A stretch of 64,000 nt of DNA from contig NZ_CP108644.1 of the NCBI RefSeq assembly GCF_041435495.1, positions 868,001 through 932,000 on the forward strand, given 5' to 3'. The notes under the pieces are model-generated. The model was not told where the DNA came from. It saw only the letters and a list, made by a program, of their open reading frames with translations, and searched no databases. Source of the DNA: Streptomyces sp. NBC_01116 (lineage in GTDB: Bacteria > Actinomycetota > Actinomycetes > Streptomycetales > Streptomycetaceae). The position numbers were made by a program, and so were the translations under genes. Shown piece by piece: positions 1 to 8,525 of this stretch (positions are counted from its first letter, which is position 1; each line of letters opens with the position of its first letter).

Positions 1-1
1 C

Positions 2-682
2 ACCGGGGCGATCGACCGGGTCGGCGGCATCGACCCGATCGGCTTCGACGAGGCGCTCGACGAACAGCTCGACATCGTCTTCGGCATCGCCGACCGGCAC
101 TCCGTGGGTGTCGACATCCATCTGCACGAGCGTGCCGCGACGGGGCTGGAGTCGCTGCGCGCGATCATCGACCGCACCCGGGCGCTCTCGTTGCAGGGCA
201 AGGTGACCGTCAGCCATGTCTTCTGCGTGCCCGGACTGCCCGAGCGGGAGCTCGACCGGCTGGCGGCGGACCTGGCGGACGCCGGGATCTCCCTGACGAC
301 CGTCGCTCCCTCGTCGGACCTGGTGCTGCCGATCGGCCGGCTGCGCGAGCACGGGGTCCCCGTGGGCCTGGGCTCGGACGGCGTACGGGACTCGTGGAGT
401 CCGTTCGGCAACGCGGACATGCTGCACCGCTCGCACCTGCTGGCCCAGGTGCAGGACGCCCGCCTCGACGAGGAGCTGGAGGCGGCGTTCCGTTCGGGGG
501 CCGACGGCGGCGCCCGGCTCCTGGGGCTGCCGGAGGTGGACCTGGGGCCCGGTTCGCCGGCCGACTTCCTGCTGGTGCGCGGGGAGTGCCTCCCGCAGGT
601 CGTGGTCGACCTTCCGCGGCGCGAGATGGTGGTGCGCGCCGGACGGATCGTCGCCCGGGACGGCGAGCTCGTCGGTCGCTGA
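2..682 (+). CDS. Amidohydrolase, cytosine-deaminase-like (5' truncated)
   Basis: The reading frame is open from the left edge of the window, so the N-terminus is missing. About 226 residues remain. The visible part is the C-terminal two thirds of a metal-dependent amidohydrolase TIM barrel: VDIHLHE, then SHVFCVPG (a barrel-strand His) and GLGSDGVRDSWSPFGN (the late catalytic Asp loop, SDG). It ends in a composite beta-sandwich strand, GSPADFLLVRGE. This arrangement fits the cytosine deaminase branch (CodA-like deamination or hydrolysis of a cyclic amide), but the substrate cannot be read from the sequence. It converges on the kinase gene downstream across a strong hairpin. The family is clear; the substrate is inferred. 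Confidence 0.8.
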   Translation, partial: TGAIDRVGGIDPIGFDEALDEQLDIVFGIADRHSVGVDIHLHERAATGLESLRAIIDRTRALSLQGKVTVSHVFCVPGLPERELDRLAADLADAGISLTTVAPSSDLVLPIGRLREHGVPVGLGSDGVRDSWSPFGNADMLHRSHLLAQVQDARLDEELEAAFRSGADGGARLLGLPEVDLGPGSPADFLLVRGECLPQVVVDLPRREMVVRAGRIVARDGELVGR

Positions 683-686
683 CCGT

Positions 687-735
687 CCGTGCCGGCCCCG
701 CTGCCCGTCGATGACGGACGTGGGGCCGGGCACGG
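687..735. terminator. Bidirectional hairpin terminator between convergent genes
   Basis: CCGTGCCGGCCCC (687-699) pairs with GGGGCCGGGCACGG (722-735) with a single bulge. An inner CCGTC/GACGG stem closes the loop. It sits between two convergent stop codons (682 and 742), the usual place for a shared factor-independent terminator. There is no T-tract, as is normal in Streptomyces. Confidence 0.7.
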
Positions 736-741
736 GTGACG

Positions 742-2634
742 TCAGCTCTGCTGCGCCTCTTCGGCGTTGCGCCAGACCGTGAGGTCGAGCGTGATGTAGC
801 GGCTGGGGTCGTCCGGGCCCGCCTTGCCGCGGTAGGTCACGACAGCGATGTGTCCGGCCTTGCTGAGTACGCAGATCTGCGACCCGGACGTGAGCTGTTC
901 GAGGTCGATCTTCTCGGTGTAGCGGGTCTCCTGCCGGCAGACCTCCAGCGAACCCTTCTGCGAGTTCTTCAGCACCACCAGCTTCCCGTTGGCGCTGCCC
1001 ACCCGCTCGTCGCCGAAGAGGGAGTCCCAGTAGAAGTAGAAGTCGCCCTTGCCGTAACTGACCCCGCTGCCGGTGTCCTCCTGCGGCCGGGGCGGATGGT
1101 CGGCGAGCTTCAGGGCGTAGTTCGCCGTCATGTCGATGCCCTTGTACGTGACGGGCTCGGGATCGGCGGGCTTCTCCCGGGCCTTGTCCCCGGAGTCCGC
1201 CGTGTCCCCCGAACCGCCGCCGCTCGAAGCGCCGTTGGAGGACGACGAGGCCCGGTCGCCCTTGCCGGAGGTGTCGGGGTCGTCCGGCAGCAGGGAGCCG
1301 ATGACGCCGAGGACGACCAGCGCGCCGATCACCGAGGCGGCGACGATCAGGCCCGCCCGCCCGGGGCGCGGCCCGGCGGGCTGGAAACCGGGCGAGCCCC
1401 AGCCGGACGGCGGGGAGCCGGGGTGCTGATACCCGGGCTGCTGGTAGCCGGGCTGGGCGAATCCGGACGGGTAGTGGGGCGGCGGGGTGGCGTAGCCCTG
1501 GGGGTGGGTGTTCTGCTGCCAGGGACCGGCCGGCACGCCTCCCGGCGTCCCGGGGAATCCCGGCGCCCCCGGCGCTCCGGGGCCGGTCTGCGTGGGGGCG
1601 GCGGCCACGGCGTAGCCGGTCGGGGTGTAGGGGTGGGCGGGGCCCGGTGCCGGGGGCTGCGGGGAGTACTGCGTCGGCGTGGGCGCGGGTCCGGTGGTGG
1701 GCTTCGGGGGCGGGGTGGGCGCGGGGGCGGGGAGTTGGTGGCGTTCGGTGATGGAGCCGGCGACTGCCCGCGGGAGCCAGTCCTCGCCCTGGCGCAGTGG
1801 TTCGGGCGAGATCTCGTGGCACATCCGGATGATGTCGGTGAGGGTGGGGCGGTCGGCGGGGTCGCGGCTGAGACAGCGGGTGACCAGGGGGCGCAGCGCT
1901 TCGGGCAGCCGGCCGAGGTCGGGGTCCTCGTGGACGATCCGGTAGAGGACGGCGTGCGAGGGGCCGTCGCCGAAGGCGGGCGCGCCGATCGCGGCGTAGG
2001 CGGCGATCTGGCCGAGGGCGAAGACGTCGGTGGCCGGGGTGACGGTGCCGACCGCCGCCTGTTCCGGCGACATGAACGCCGGGGTGCCGACGCTGACGCC
2101 GGTGCCGGTGAGGGCGGTCGTGTCGGCGGCGCGGGCGATACCGAAGTCGATCACCCGGGGCCCGTCGGCGGCCAGCAGGACGTTCGCGGGCTTCAGGTCA
2201 CGGTGGACGATGCCGGCGCCATGGATGACACCGAGCGCCTCCGCCACCCCGACGGTCAGCAACAGCACGCTCCGCAACGGCAGTTGACCGTGCCGGGCCA
2301 CCGCGTGCGCGAGCGAGGGACCCGGCACGTACGCCGTCGCCAGCCATGGCTGCGCCCCCTCGGTGTCCGAGTCGATGACCGGCGCGGTGTACAGGCCCTG
2401 CACCCGCTGCGCGGCCCGCACCTCCTGCTGGAAACGCCGCCGGAACTCCGGATCCTCGCTGAACTCCGCCCGGATCACCTTGATCGCGAGGGGACGTCCG
2501 CCCGGCGTGTACGAGAGGTACACCTTGCCCATCCCGCCCGCGCCCAGCACGGCGGCCAGCCGATAGCCCCCCACGACAGCCGGGTCGTCGGCCTTGAGCG
2601 GCTGGAACGGGTCGTTCGAAGGTGCGCTGCTCAT
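742..2634 (-). CDS. Membrane-anchored Ser/Thr protein kinase (PknB type)
   Basis: 630 residues. The N-terminal Hanks-type kinase domain (about 20-275) has the glycine loop GAGGMGKVYL, the ATP-binding Lys in LAIKVI, the catalytic loop HRDLKPANVLL, DFG, and the activation segment SVGTPAFMSPEQA. All key residues are present, so it should be active. A Pro/Gly/Gln-rich linker (about 300-425) is followed by one membrane segment (GLIVAASVIGALVVLGVIGSLL) and a Ser/Gly-rich stretch. The extracellular C-terminal domain of about 150 residues contains two Cys and probably acts as the sensor. It is not a PASTA domain. The ATG at 2634 has a GGGGGAT ribosome site upstream. The ligand is unknown. Confidence 0.93.
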   Translation of the reverse strand: MSSAPSNDPFQPLKADDPAVVGGYRLAAVLGAGGMGKVYLSYTPGGRPLAIKVIRAEFSEDPEFRRRFQQEVRAAQRVQGLYTAPVIDSDTEGAQPWLATAYVPGPSLAHAVARHGQLPLRSVLLLTVGVAEALGVIHGAGIVHRDLKPANVLLAADGPRVIDFGIARAADTTALTGTGVSVGTPAFMSPEQAAVGTVTPATDVFALGQIAAYAAIGAPAFGDGPSHAVLYRIVHEDPDLGRLPEALRPLVTRCLSRDPADRPTLTDIIRMCHEISPEPLRQGEDWLPRAVAGSITERHQLPAPAPTPPPKPTTGPAPTPTQYSPQPPAPGPAHPYTPTGYAVAAAPTQTGPGAPGAPGFPGTPGGVPAGPWQQNTHPQGYATPPPHYPSGFAQPGYQQPGYQHPGSPPSGWGSPGFQPAGPRPGRAGLIVAASVIGALVVLGVIGSLLPDDPDTSGKGDRASSSSNGASSGGGSGDTADSGDKAREKPADPEPVTYKGIDMTANYALKLADHPPRPQEDTGSGVSYGKGDFYFYWDSLFGDERVGSANGKLVVLKNSQKGSLEVCRQETRYTEKIDLEQLTSGSQICVLSKAGHIAVVTYRGKAGPDDPSRYITLDLTVWRNAEEAQQS

Positions 2635-2831
2635 ATGGAACCATCCCCCTGGTCATGGCAGTCCGGAGCCTGCACACGCCCCGAAGATCAGACGAGAGCG
2701 TACCGAATGCCGGGGGCGGGTCGGGGCGTGCCGCGTCGAGGGTGTGCCGCGGCGGCGCACGGCCGGTACGTGGTCGAGGTCGACGCCTTCCCGCCTCCCG
2801 CCGGACCGGCCTTGCCGCTCCCCGGCGCCGG

Positions 2832-3201
2832 GTCCACTGCCCCGGGTGCGCGTGGCCGGACGACACCAAGGGCCTGCACCTGGACATCTGCGAGAACGGC
2901 ATCAAGCACGTCACCTGGGAGATGACCCGCAAGCGCGTGGGCCGCGGCTTCTTCGCCGCGCACTCGGTGGCGGAGCTGTCCTGGTGGAGCGACCACGACC
3001 AGGAGAACCAGGGCCGGCTGACCGAGCCGATGGCGTACGACCCCACCTCCGACCACTACGTCCCGATCAGCTGGAAGGACGCGTTCGAGGTCGTCGGAAC
3101 GACCCTGCGCGGGCTCGACAGCCCACACCGGGCGCAGCACCCAGAGCGACCGGCCGATCATGAAGCACGTCAAGGTGACGATCGTCCCGGCCGCCGGCTG
3201 A
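2832..3201 (+). pseudogene. Collapsed FdhF/YdeP-family molybdopterin oxidoreductase
   Basis: The first part (2832-~3120) reads CPGCAWPDD, then ICENGIKHVTWE, FFAAHSVAELSWWSDHD, GRLTEPMAYD and YVPISWKDAFEVVG. This is the recognisable N-terminal region of the FdhF/YdeP (formate-dehydrogenase-like) family, which normally runs to about 750 residues. It has no visible start in this frame. After LRGLDSP the frame is lost. A different frame (3121-3201) supplies TGRSTQSDRPIMKHVKVTI and a stop, resembling the family's extreme C-terminus. I infer a large internal deletion plus frameshift that left only the two ends. A strong terminator hairpin still follows the stop. Confidence 0.7.
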
Positions 3202-3205
3202 CCGC

Positions 3206-3249
3206 TGAGCGAGCGGGACGCCCCCGGGAGGGGGCGTCCCGCTCGCTCA
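3206..3249. terminator. 19-bp perfect hairpin terminator
   Basis: TGAGCGAGCGGGACGCCCC (3206-3224) pairs perfectly with 3231-3249 across a 6-nt loop. It starts 5 nt after the stop of the collapsed oxidoreductase gene and lies just downstream of the small gene on the other strand, so it can end transcription from both sides. Confidence 0.85.
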
Positions 3250-3277
3250 TGTCGCTCATGCCGGCCCGGACCGGTGC

Positions 3278-3436
3278 CTACGTGTCCTTATCCGGGGGGA
3301 GATCCGCCTCCTCGCGGTCCTCCTCCAGGCGCTCGTCGAGTCGCTTCTCGTCCGGGCGGCGGGGCATTCCGCGGCTGTGGCCGGTGTCGGGGTCGCCCTC
3401 GACCTCTTCGTTCGACTTGTGGTGGTGATGGGACAT
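3278..3436 (-). CDS. Small charged protein downstream of the Clp ATPase
   Basis: 52 residues. It begins MSHHHKSNEEVEG and continues with a very acidic and basic helix (EKRLDERLEEDREEADLPP). It starts 7 nt after the Clp ATPase stop. Its ribosome site AAGGAG lies inside the last codons of that gene (GGC AAG GAG TGA), so the two are almost certainly co-transcribed and translationally coupled. There are no membrane segments or cysteines. I do not recognise a family; an adaptor or accessory role for the Clp ATPase is only a guess from position. Confidence 0.65.
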   Translation of the reverse strand: MSHHHHKSNEEVEGDPDTGHSRGMPRRPDEKRLDERLEEDREEADLPPDKDT

Positions 3437-3443
3437 CAGTCAC

Positions 3444-5972
3444 TCACTCCTTGCCGTCGGGGGTGGCGGTCGCCGGGGTTCCGGCGGCGGCGTCGCCCTT
3501 GCGGATCGTGCAGTGCAGGGAGTCGTCGATCACATCGGCGACGATCGTGTCCCCCGGGTCGGCCTCGCCGCCGAGCAGCAGGGAGGCGACCCGGTTGTCC
3601 AGTTCGGTCTGGATCGTGCGGCGCAGCGGTCGGGCGCCGAACTCCGGCTGGTAGCCGTGGGCGACCAGGAGCTTCTTCGCCGCCCCGGTGACCTCCAGGG
3701 TCATGCCCTGGGCGTGGACCCGGTGCTTGCTGCGGTCCAGCAGGTGCTCGACGATCTCGGACAGGTCGGCCTCGGTGAGGCTGTGGAAGACGATGATGTC
3801 GTCGATGCGGTTGAGGAACTCGGGCAGGAAACGGCCCCGCAGGTCCTCCATCAGCTCGTCCTTGAGCTCGGCGGCGTCGCCCTGGTGGGCGAGGATGCGG
3901 TGGGCGCCGATGTTGGACGTCATGATGACGACGCAGTGGCGGAAGTCGACCGTTCGGCCCTGTCCGTCCGTGAGCCGGCCGTCGTCGAGGATCTGGAGGA
4001 GCGTGTTGAAGACGTCGGGGTGCGCCTTCTCGACCTCGTCGAACAGCACCACGCTGTAGGGGTTGCGCCGCACCTTCTCGGTCAGCTGGCCGGCCTCGTC
4101 GTAACCGACGTATCCGGGCGGCGCCCCGACGAGCCGGGCGACCGTGTGCTTCTCCTGGAACTCGCTCATGTCGAACCGGACCATGCGGTCGTCGGCGCCG
4201 AACAGCAGCTCGGCCAGTGTCTTGGCCAGCTCGGTCTTGCCGACGCCGGTGGGCCCGAGGAAGAGGAACGAGCCGACGGGCCTGTTCGGGTCGCCCATGC
4301 CCGCGCGGTTGCGGCGTACGGCTTCGGAGACCGCGGTGACCGCCTCGTCCTGGCCGACGATCCTGGCGTGCATCTCCTCCTCCAGCTTGAGGAGCTTCTC
4401 CTTCTCGCCGGCGGTGAGCTGGGAGACGGGGATGCCGGTGCGGCGGGAGACGATGTCGGCGATGTCGGAGGCGGTGACCGAGACGACGCCCTCGCGGCGC
4501 TCCTCGATCCCGGCGAGCTCGCCCTCCACCTCGGCGATCCGCCGCTTCAGTTCGGAGGCCTTCTCGAACTCCTCGCCGGCGACGGCCTCGTCCTTCTCGC
4601 GCCGCAGCTTGGCGAGGCGGTCCTCGCGGCTGACGACCTCGGTGGAGCGGTTCGCGCTGCGCAGCCGTACGCGGGCCCCGGCCTGGTCCATCAGGTCGAT
4701 GGCCTTGTCGGGCAGGAAGCGGTCGCTGATGTAGCGGTCGGACAGCTCGGCCGCCGCGGTGAGGGCGCCGTCGGCGAAGCGGACCTGGTGGTGGGCCTCG
4801 TAGGCGTCCCGGAGCCCTTCGAGGATCTGTACGGTCTCCCCGACGGTCGGTTCCGGGATGAGGACGGGCTGGAAGCGGCGCTCCAGGGCGGCGTCCTTCT
4901 CGATGTGCTTGCGGTACTCGTCGATGGTGGTCGCGCCCACGACGTGGAGCTCACCGCGCGCGAGGGCGGGCTTGAGCATGTTGCCCGCGTCCATCGAGCC
5001 CTCGCCCGTGGCGCCCGCGCCGACGACGGTGTGGAGTTCGTCGATGAAGAGGATGATCTCCCCTTCGGCCTTCTGCACGTCCTCGATGACCTTCTTCAGC
5101 CGTTCCTCGAACTGACCCCGGTACTGGGCGCCGGCGACCATGCCGGACAGGTCGAGCGAGACGACCCGCCTGTCCTTCAGCGTGTCGGGCACCTCGCCCG
5201 CGACGATGCTCTGGGCGAGGCCCTCCACGATGGCGGTCTTGCCGACGCCGGGCTCGCCGATGAGGACGGGGTTGTTCTTGGAGCGCCGCGAGAGGATCTC
5301 GATGGTCTGCTCGATCTCCTCGGCCCGCCCGACGACGGGGTCGAGCTTCCCCGCCTTCGCCTCCTCCGTCAGATCCCTGCCGAACTCGTCCAGGGTCGTC
5401 GAGGGCTGCTTCCCCCCGCCGGAGGCCCCGTCCCCGCCCGCCGCCCGGTCCGTGGCGCCGCGCAGCTTCCCCACGTCCAGGTCGTCCGCGCCCAGGAAGC
5501 GGGAGGCCCCGGAGTCCGCGTCGTCGATGAGCGCGCCCAGGATGTGCTCGGGGCCGATGTAGGACACTCCCGCCGCCTGCGAGCGGGCGTAGGCGGCGGT
5601 GAGGGTCCGCTTGGCCGCCGGGGTGAGACCTGGCTCGGCGGACGGTTCGACCGACTCCCGGGGCAGCACCGCGTCGAGCTGTGCCGCGAGGTCGTCGGGG
5701 TCGACCCCGGCCCGGGAGAGCAGCCCGCGCGAGGGCTCGACCTGCGTCGCCGCCCACAGCAGGTGCTCGGTGTCCAGGTCCGCCGTTCCGTCCTCGGCCG
5801 CCTTGCTCGTGGCCCGGCCCAGCAGTTCGTGGGAGGACTCCGTCAGCAGCCGCCCGATCGGGACGCGCTGCATGGCCGGGGGCGACGACGCGGGCGACAT
5901 GCCGAAGAACCGGTTCAACAGGTCACTGAACGGATCGGACGGACCGAGGGGTGAACCGAACGCCATCGACAT
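3444..5972 (-). CDS. Clp/Hsp100 AAA+ ATPase (ClpC-like body, ClpP loop not evident)
   Basis: 842 residues from the ATG at 5972, which has GGAG five bases upstream; an in-frame start at 6005 has no such site. Order: a short Pro/Phe-rich leader, Clp N-domain repeats (about 40-180), AAA-1 ([26 protein letters not shown]), a short linker with a UVR-like helix ([20 protein letters not shown]), then AAA-2 ([36 protein letters not shown]) and the D2 small domain. The UVR linker resembles ClpC. The tripeptide loop (LGF/VGF type) that docks ClpP is not evident after SNIGAHRI, where a short hydrophilic stretch follows instead. That suggests disaggregase-type work without ClpP. Only half of an HspR-like HAIR site (ACTCAA) is visible upstream. 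Confidence 0.88.
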   Translation of the reverse strand: MSMAFGSPLGPSDPFSDLLNRFFGMSPASSPPAMQRVPIGRLLTESSHELLGRATSKAAEDGTADLDTEHLLWAATQVEPSRGLLSRAGVDPDDLAAQLDAVLPRESVEPSAEPGLTPAAKRTLTAAYARSQAAGVSYIGPEHILGALIDDADSGASRFLGADDLDVGKLRGATDRAAGGDGASGGGKQPSTTLDEFGRDLTEEAKAGKLDPVVGRAEEIEQTIEILSRRSKNNPVLIGEPGVGKTAIVEGLAQSIVAGEVPDTLKDRRVVSLDLSGMVAGAQYRGQFEERLKKVIEDVQKAEGEIILFIDELHTVVGAGATGEGSMDAGNMLKPALARGELHVVGATTIDEYRKHIEKDAALERRFQPVLIPEPTVGETVQILEGLRDAYEAHHQVRFADGALTAAAELSDRYISDRFLPDKAIDLMDQAGARVRLRSANRSTEVVSREDRLAKLRREKDEAVAGEEFEKASELKRRIAEVEGELAGIEERREGVVSVTASDIADIVSRRTGIPVSQLTAGEKEKLLKLEEEMHARIVGQDEAVTAVSEAVRRNRAGMGDPNRPVGSFLFLGPTGVGKTELAKTLAELLFGADDRMVRFDMSEFQEKHTVARLVGAPPGYVGYDEAGQLTEKVRRNPYSVVLFDEVEKAHPDVFNTLLQILDDGRLTDGQGRTVDFRHCVVIMTSNIGAHRILAHQGDAAELKDELMEDLRGRFLPEFLNRIDDIIVFHSLTEADLSEIVEHLLDRSKHRVHAQGMTLEVTGAAKKLLVAHGYQPEFGARPLRRTIQTELDNRVASLLLGGEADPGDTIVADVIDDSLHCTIRKGDAAAGTPATATPDGKE

Positions 5973-6083
5973 GTCAGCTCCAGGGGACGAGGGGGGCTCT
6001 CCCACTCAAACGCGATGTCCACCGCCCCGCAAACGGAACGGGTCCTGGCCCGCCGCCCCGCCCCGCCCCCGCCGGGTGGCGGG

Positions 6084-7823
6084 CTACTCCGCCATCTCGT
6101 ACGCGCCCGACAGCGCCTCGACGCGCTCCCAGATCCGCTCGGAGCGGGCCGCGTCGACGACGGGGCGGCGGACCGCGCCGAGCGCCCAGTCCTGCTGGTC
6201 CTCGGTGGCGGAGTCCTTGCCGTGCAGTTCTACGGCGTGTGCGGAGAAGTCGCGCACGAGCACGGCGAACAGTTCGTCCAGCAGTTCCTCGTCCAGGCCG
6301 GTCAGGCGGGCCTGCTCCAGGATCAGCTGGCCGTGGACGACGAGCGCGAAGAGCTGGCCGACGGCGAGGAGGAGGTCGAGGTCACGGCTCTGCTCCTCGT
6401 CGGGGGCGGCCGTCCCGACGAAGGCGCACAGGGCGTCCGCCTGCTCGCGGAAGCGGGCGACGTTCGGCACCTCGGCGTACGCGTCGAACGCGGGGCGCCA
6501 GTCGTGGAAGCGTACGGATCCGAGGCCGCGCGCCGGTCCCTGCCGGAAGAGGAACGCGTCGTCGGCGGCGTCGAGGCGGGTCGGGACGGCCGGGTGGTCG
6601 ACCGGGGCGAGCAGGTGGTTGCGCAGGAACTTGAGGATCAGCGCGAGGTTCACGTGGACCGTGCCCTCCAGCTTCGGCAGGCCCCGGATCTCGACGGCGG
6701 CCTGGGCGAAGTAGTTGTCCTTCTCGAAGCCCTTGGCGGCGATGACGTCCCACATGAGGTCGATGACCTTCTCGCCCTCCGTGGTCACCTTCATCTTCGT
6801 CATCGGGTTGAAGAGCAGGTAGCGGCGGTCCTCGGGCCCGGCGGAGCGGAAGTAGTCGACGGCGCGGTCGCTGAACAGCTTCATCCCGACGAGCCGGACG
6901 TAGGCGTCGGTCAGCTCGCGGCGCACGTGCGGGAAGGCGGTGACGGGGCGGCCGTAGAGGATGCGGTTGCTCGCGTGGGTGACGGCCTCGTACATCGCGT
7001 GCTCGCAGATGCCGATGGAGGCGGTGCACAGGTTGAACTTGCCGACGTTGACGGTGTTGAGCGCGGCGTCGAACGCGGCCCGTCCGGTGTGCAGGATGTC
7101 GGCGGGGGCCACGGGGTAGCCGTCGAGGCGGAACTCACTGACGTACTTGGAGGAGTCGACGACGTTCTTCACGAGGTGGTACGCCTCGTGGCGGCTGTCG
7201 GCGGCGAAGAAGACGTAACCGTCGGGGCCCTCCACGTCCGTGCGCCGGCCGAAGACCGAGACGAGACCGGCGGCGTTGCCGTTGCCGATGTAGTACTTGG
7301 AGCCGGAGGCCCGGAAGCCGCCGTCGACCGTGCTGTCCGGCTCCAGCAGCATGTCGGTGGAGTAGATGTCGGCGCCGTGGGTCTTCTCGGAGAGACCAAA
7401 AGCGAACACCTCGCCCTGGGAGAGGAGTTCGGCCGCCCGGTCGCGGGCGGCGGCGTTGTCGCTCTGCCAGACCGGGCCGAGACCGAGAATGGTCACCTGC
7501 CAGGCGTACCAGTAGTCCAGACCGTAGAACCCGAAGATCTCGTTGAGCGCGGCGATCCGGGCGGTGTCCCAGCGCCGGTCCGTCTCCGCCCCGTCCACCG
7601 CGGCGGAGGCGGGGGTGAGGAAGGTGGCGAACAGCCCCTCCTTCGCGGAGAAGGCGAGGAAGTCCCCCAGCCACGCGCGGGAGCGGTAGTCCTCGATCAG
7701 CCGGCGCTTGCCGCGCTCCTCGAACCAGTCGACGGTGGCGCGCAGCAGCCTGCGGGTCTCCGGGTCGAAGTGCTGGGGGTCGTAGGTACGCGGGTTGAAC
7801 AGCAAGGACGCGGACTCAGCCAT
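6084..7823 (-). CDS. Acyl-CoA dehydrogenase/oxidase family flavoprotein
   Basis: 579 residues, a length typical of actinobacterial acyl-CoA dehydrogenase/oxidase paralogues. The middle part has the flavin-binding beta domain (FGLSEKTHGADIYSTDM; KYYIGNGNAAGLVSVFG). The C-terminal helical domain has the ILYGRPVTAFPHVRRELTD dimer region and the GLPKLEGTVHVNLAL segment. It acts in fatty-acid or CoA-ester oxidation; chain length cannot be told. It lies 79 nt downstream of the PadR gene on the same strand, so it is probably the regulator's target. GGAAGG precedes the ATG. Confidence 0.85.
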   Translation of the reverse strand: MAESASLLFNPRTYDPQHFDPETRRLLRATVDWFEERGKRRLIEDYRSRAWLGDFLAFSAKEGLFATFLTPASAAVDGAETDRRWDTARIAALNEIFGFYGLDYWYAWQVTILGLGPVWQSDNAAARDRAAELLSQGEVFAFGLSEKTHGADIYSTDMLLEPDSTVDGGFRASGSKYYIGNGNAAGLVSVFGRRTDVEGPDGYVFFAADSRHEAYHLVKNVVDSSKYVSEFRLDGYPVAPADILHTGRAAFDAALNTVNVGKFNLCTASIGICEHAMYEAVTHASNRILYGRPVTAFPHVRRELTDAYVRLVGMKLFSDRAVDYFRSAGPEDRRYLLFNPMTKMKVTTEGEKVIDLMWDVIAAKGFEKDNYFAQAAVEIRGLPKLEGTVHVNLALILKFLRNHLLAPVDHPAVPTRLDAADDAFLFRQGPARGLGSVRFHDWRPAFDAYAEVPNVARFREQADALCAFVGTAAPDEEQSRDLDLLLAVGQLFALVVHGQLILEQARLTGLDEELLDELFAVLVRDFSAHAVELHGKDSATEDQQDWALGAVRRPVVDAARSERIWERVEALSGAYEMAE

Positions 7824-7902
7824 GGCGGTGCCTTCCGGGAAGGTGAGGGTCGGGAAGGGGGGAGGGTCGTGATGGTTGCGGAGGTGGCGGCGCGGGAGCC
7901 GT

Positions 7903-8463
7903 TCAGGCGTCCGGAGCCGCGAGCCGGTCGAGGGTGTCGAGTACGTCGTCGAGCCAGGCGATCGTCATGCGCTCGTACGCGATGCCGCCGCGCAGCACGA
8001 CGTGCTGGAGCTCCTGGCCCGCGTCCGCGGGCGCGGGGGCGTCGGGCCCGGTGAAGTCGCGCAGTTCCCCGGCGAGGTAGTGCGCGAGCCGGTCCCGGTG
8101 GACTAGGTGGTGCCGCTCGACCTCGCGGATCAGGGCGGCCGGGTCGTCGAAGGCCGCGCCCCGGATCTTCACGGCGAGGTCGTGCCGGAGGCTCTCGGGC
8201 TCGATCGGCTTGTGCAGCCATGCGGCGAGGGCCGCGCGGCCGGGCCCGGTGACCGAGTACTCCTTCTTGTCCGGCCGGCTCTGCTGCGGCACCTCGCGGA
8301 CCAGCAGCAGGCCGTCGGTCACCATCCGCCCGAGCACGCGGTAGATCTGCTGGTGGGTGGCGGTCCAGAAGTACCCGATGGACCGCTCGAACCGCCGCGC
8401 CAGCTCATAGCCGGAGCCGGGCTTCTCCAGCAGGGAGACGAGGATCGCGTGGTCGAGGGCCAT
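7903..8463 (-). CDS. PadR-family transcriptional regulator
   Basis: 186 residues from the ATG at 8463 (GAGG eight bases upstream). The N-terminal winged helix (DHAILVSLLEKPGSGYELA, IGYFWTATHQQIYRVLGRM, GLLLVRE) is followed by the C-terminal helical dimer domain (from about 95), the usual PadR plus Vir_act_alpha_C layout. The perfect palindrome at 8477-8494 overlaps its upstream region, consistent with autorepression and control of the acyl-CoA enzyme gene downstream. PadR proteins usually bind small aromatic or lipophilic ligands; the ligand here is unknown. Confidence 0.9.
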   Translation of the reverse strand: MALDHAILVSLLEKPGSGYELARRFERSIGYFWTATHQQIYRVLGRMVTDGLLLVREVPQQSRPDKKEYSVTGPGRAALAAWLHKPIEPESLRHDLAVKIRGAAFDDPAALIREVERHHLVHRDRLAHYLAGELRDFTGPDAPAPADAGQELQHVVLRGGIAYERMTIAWLDDVLDTLDRLAAPDA

Positions 8464-8476
8464 ACCGCGATCCTCG

Positions 8477-8494
8477 TATGCAACTCGTTGCATA
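8477..8494. promoter_or_regulatory. PadR operator palindrome
   Basis: TATGCAAC-TC-GTTGCATA is a perfect inverted repeat with 8-bp arms and a 2-bp spacer. It begins 14 bp upstream of the padR start. PadR-family operators characteristically contain ATG(C/T) and (G/A)CAT half sites, so this is very likely the autoregulatory site. Confidence 0.82.
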
Positions 8495-8525
8495 GACAAG
8501 TCGTGGGGCCCCGGTGAGACACGGC

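Noticed and set aside
736..2925. A 729-codon ORF on the plus strand opposite the kinase
   Set aside because: High-GC antisense shadow: Arg/Gly/Pro-rich, no domain, and the minus strand holds a complete kinase.
3513..5954. An 813-codon ORF opposite the Clp ATPase
   Set aside because: Its sequence mirrors the codon bias of the Clp gene and has no known motif.
5995..6010. HspR (HAIR) operator upstream of the Clp gene
   Set aside because: Only the ACTCAA half is present; the CTTGAGT half is missing at the required distance.
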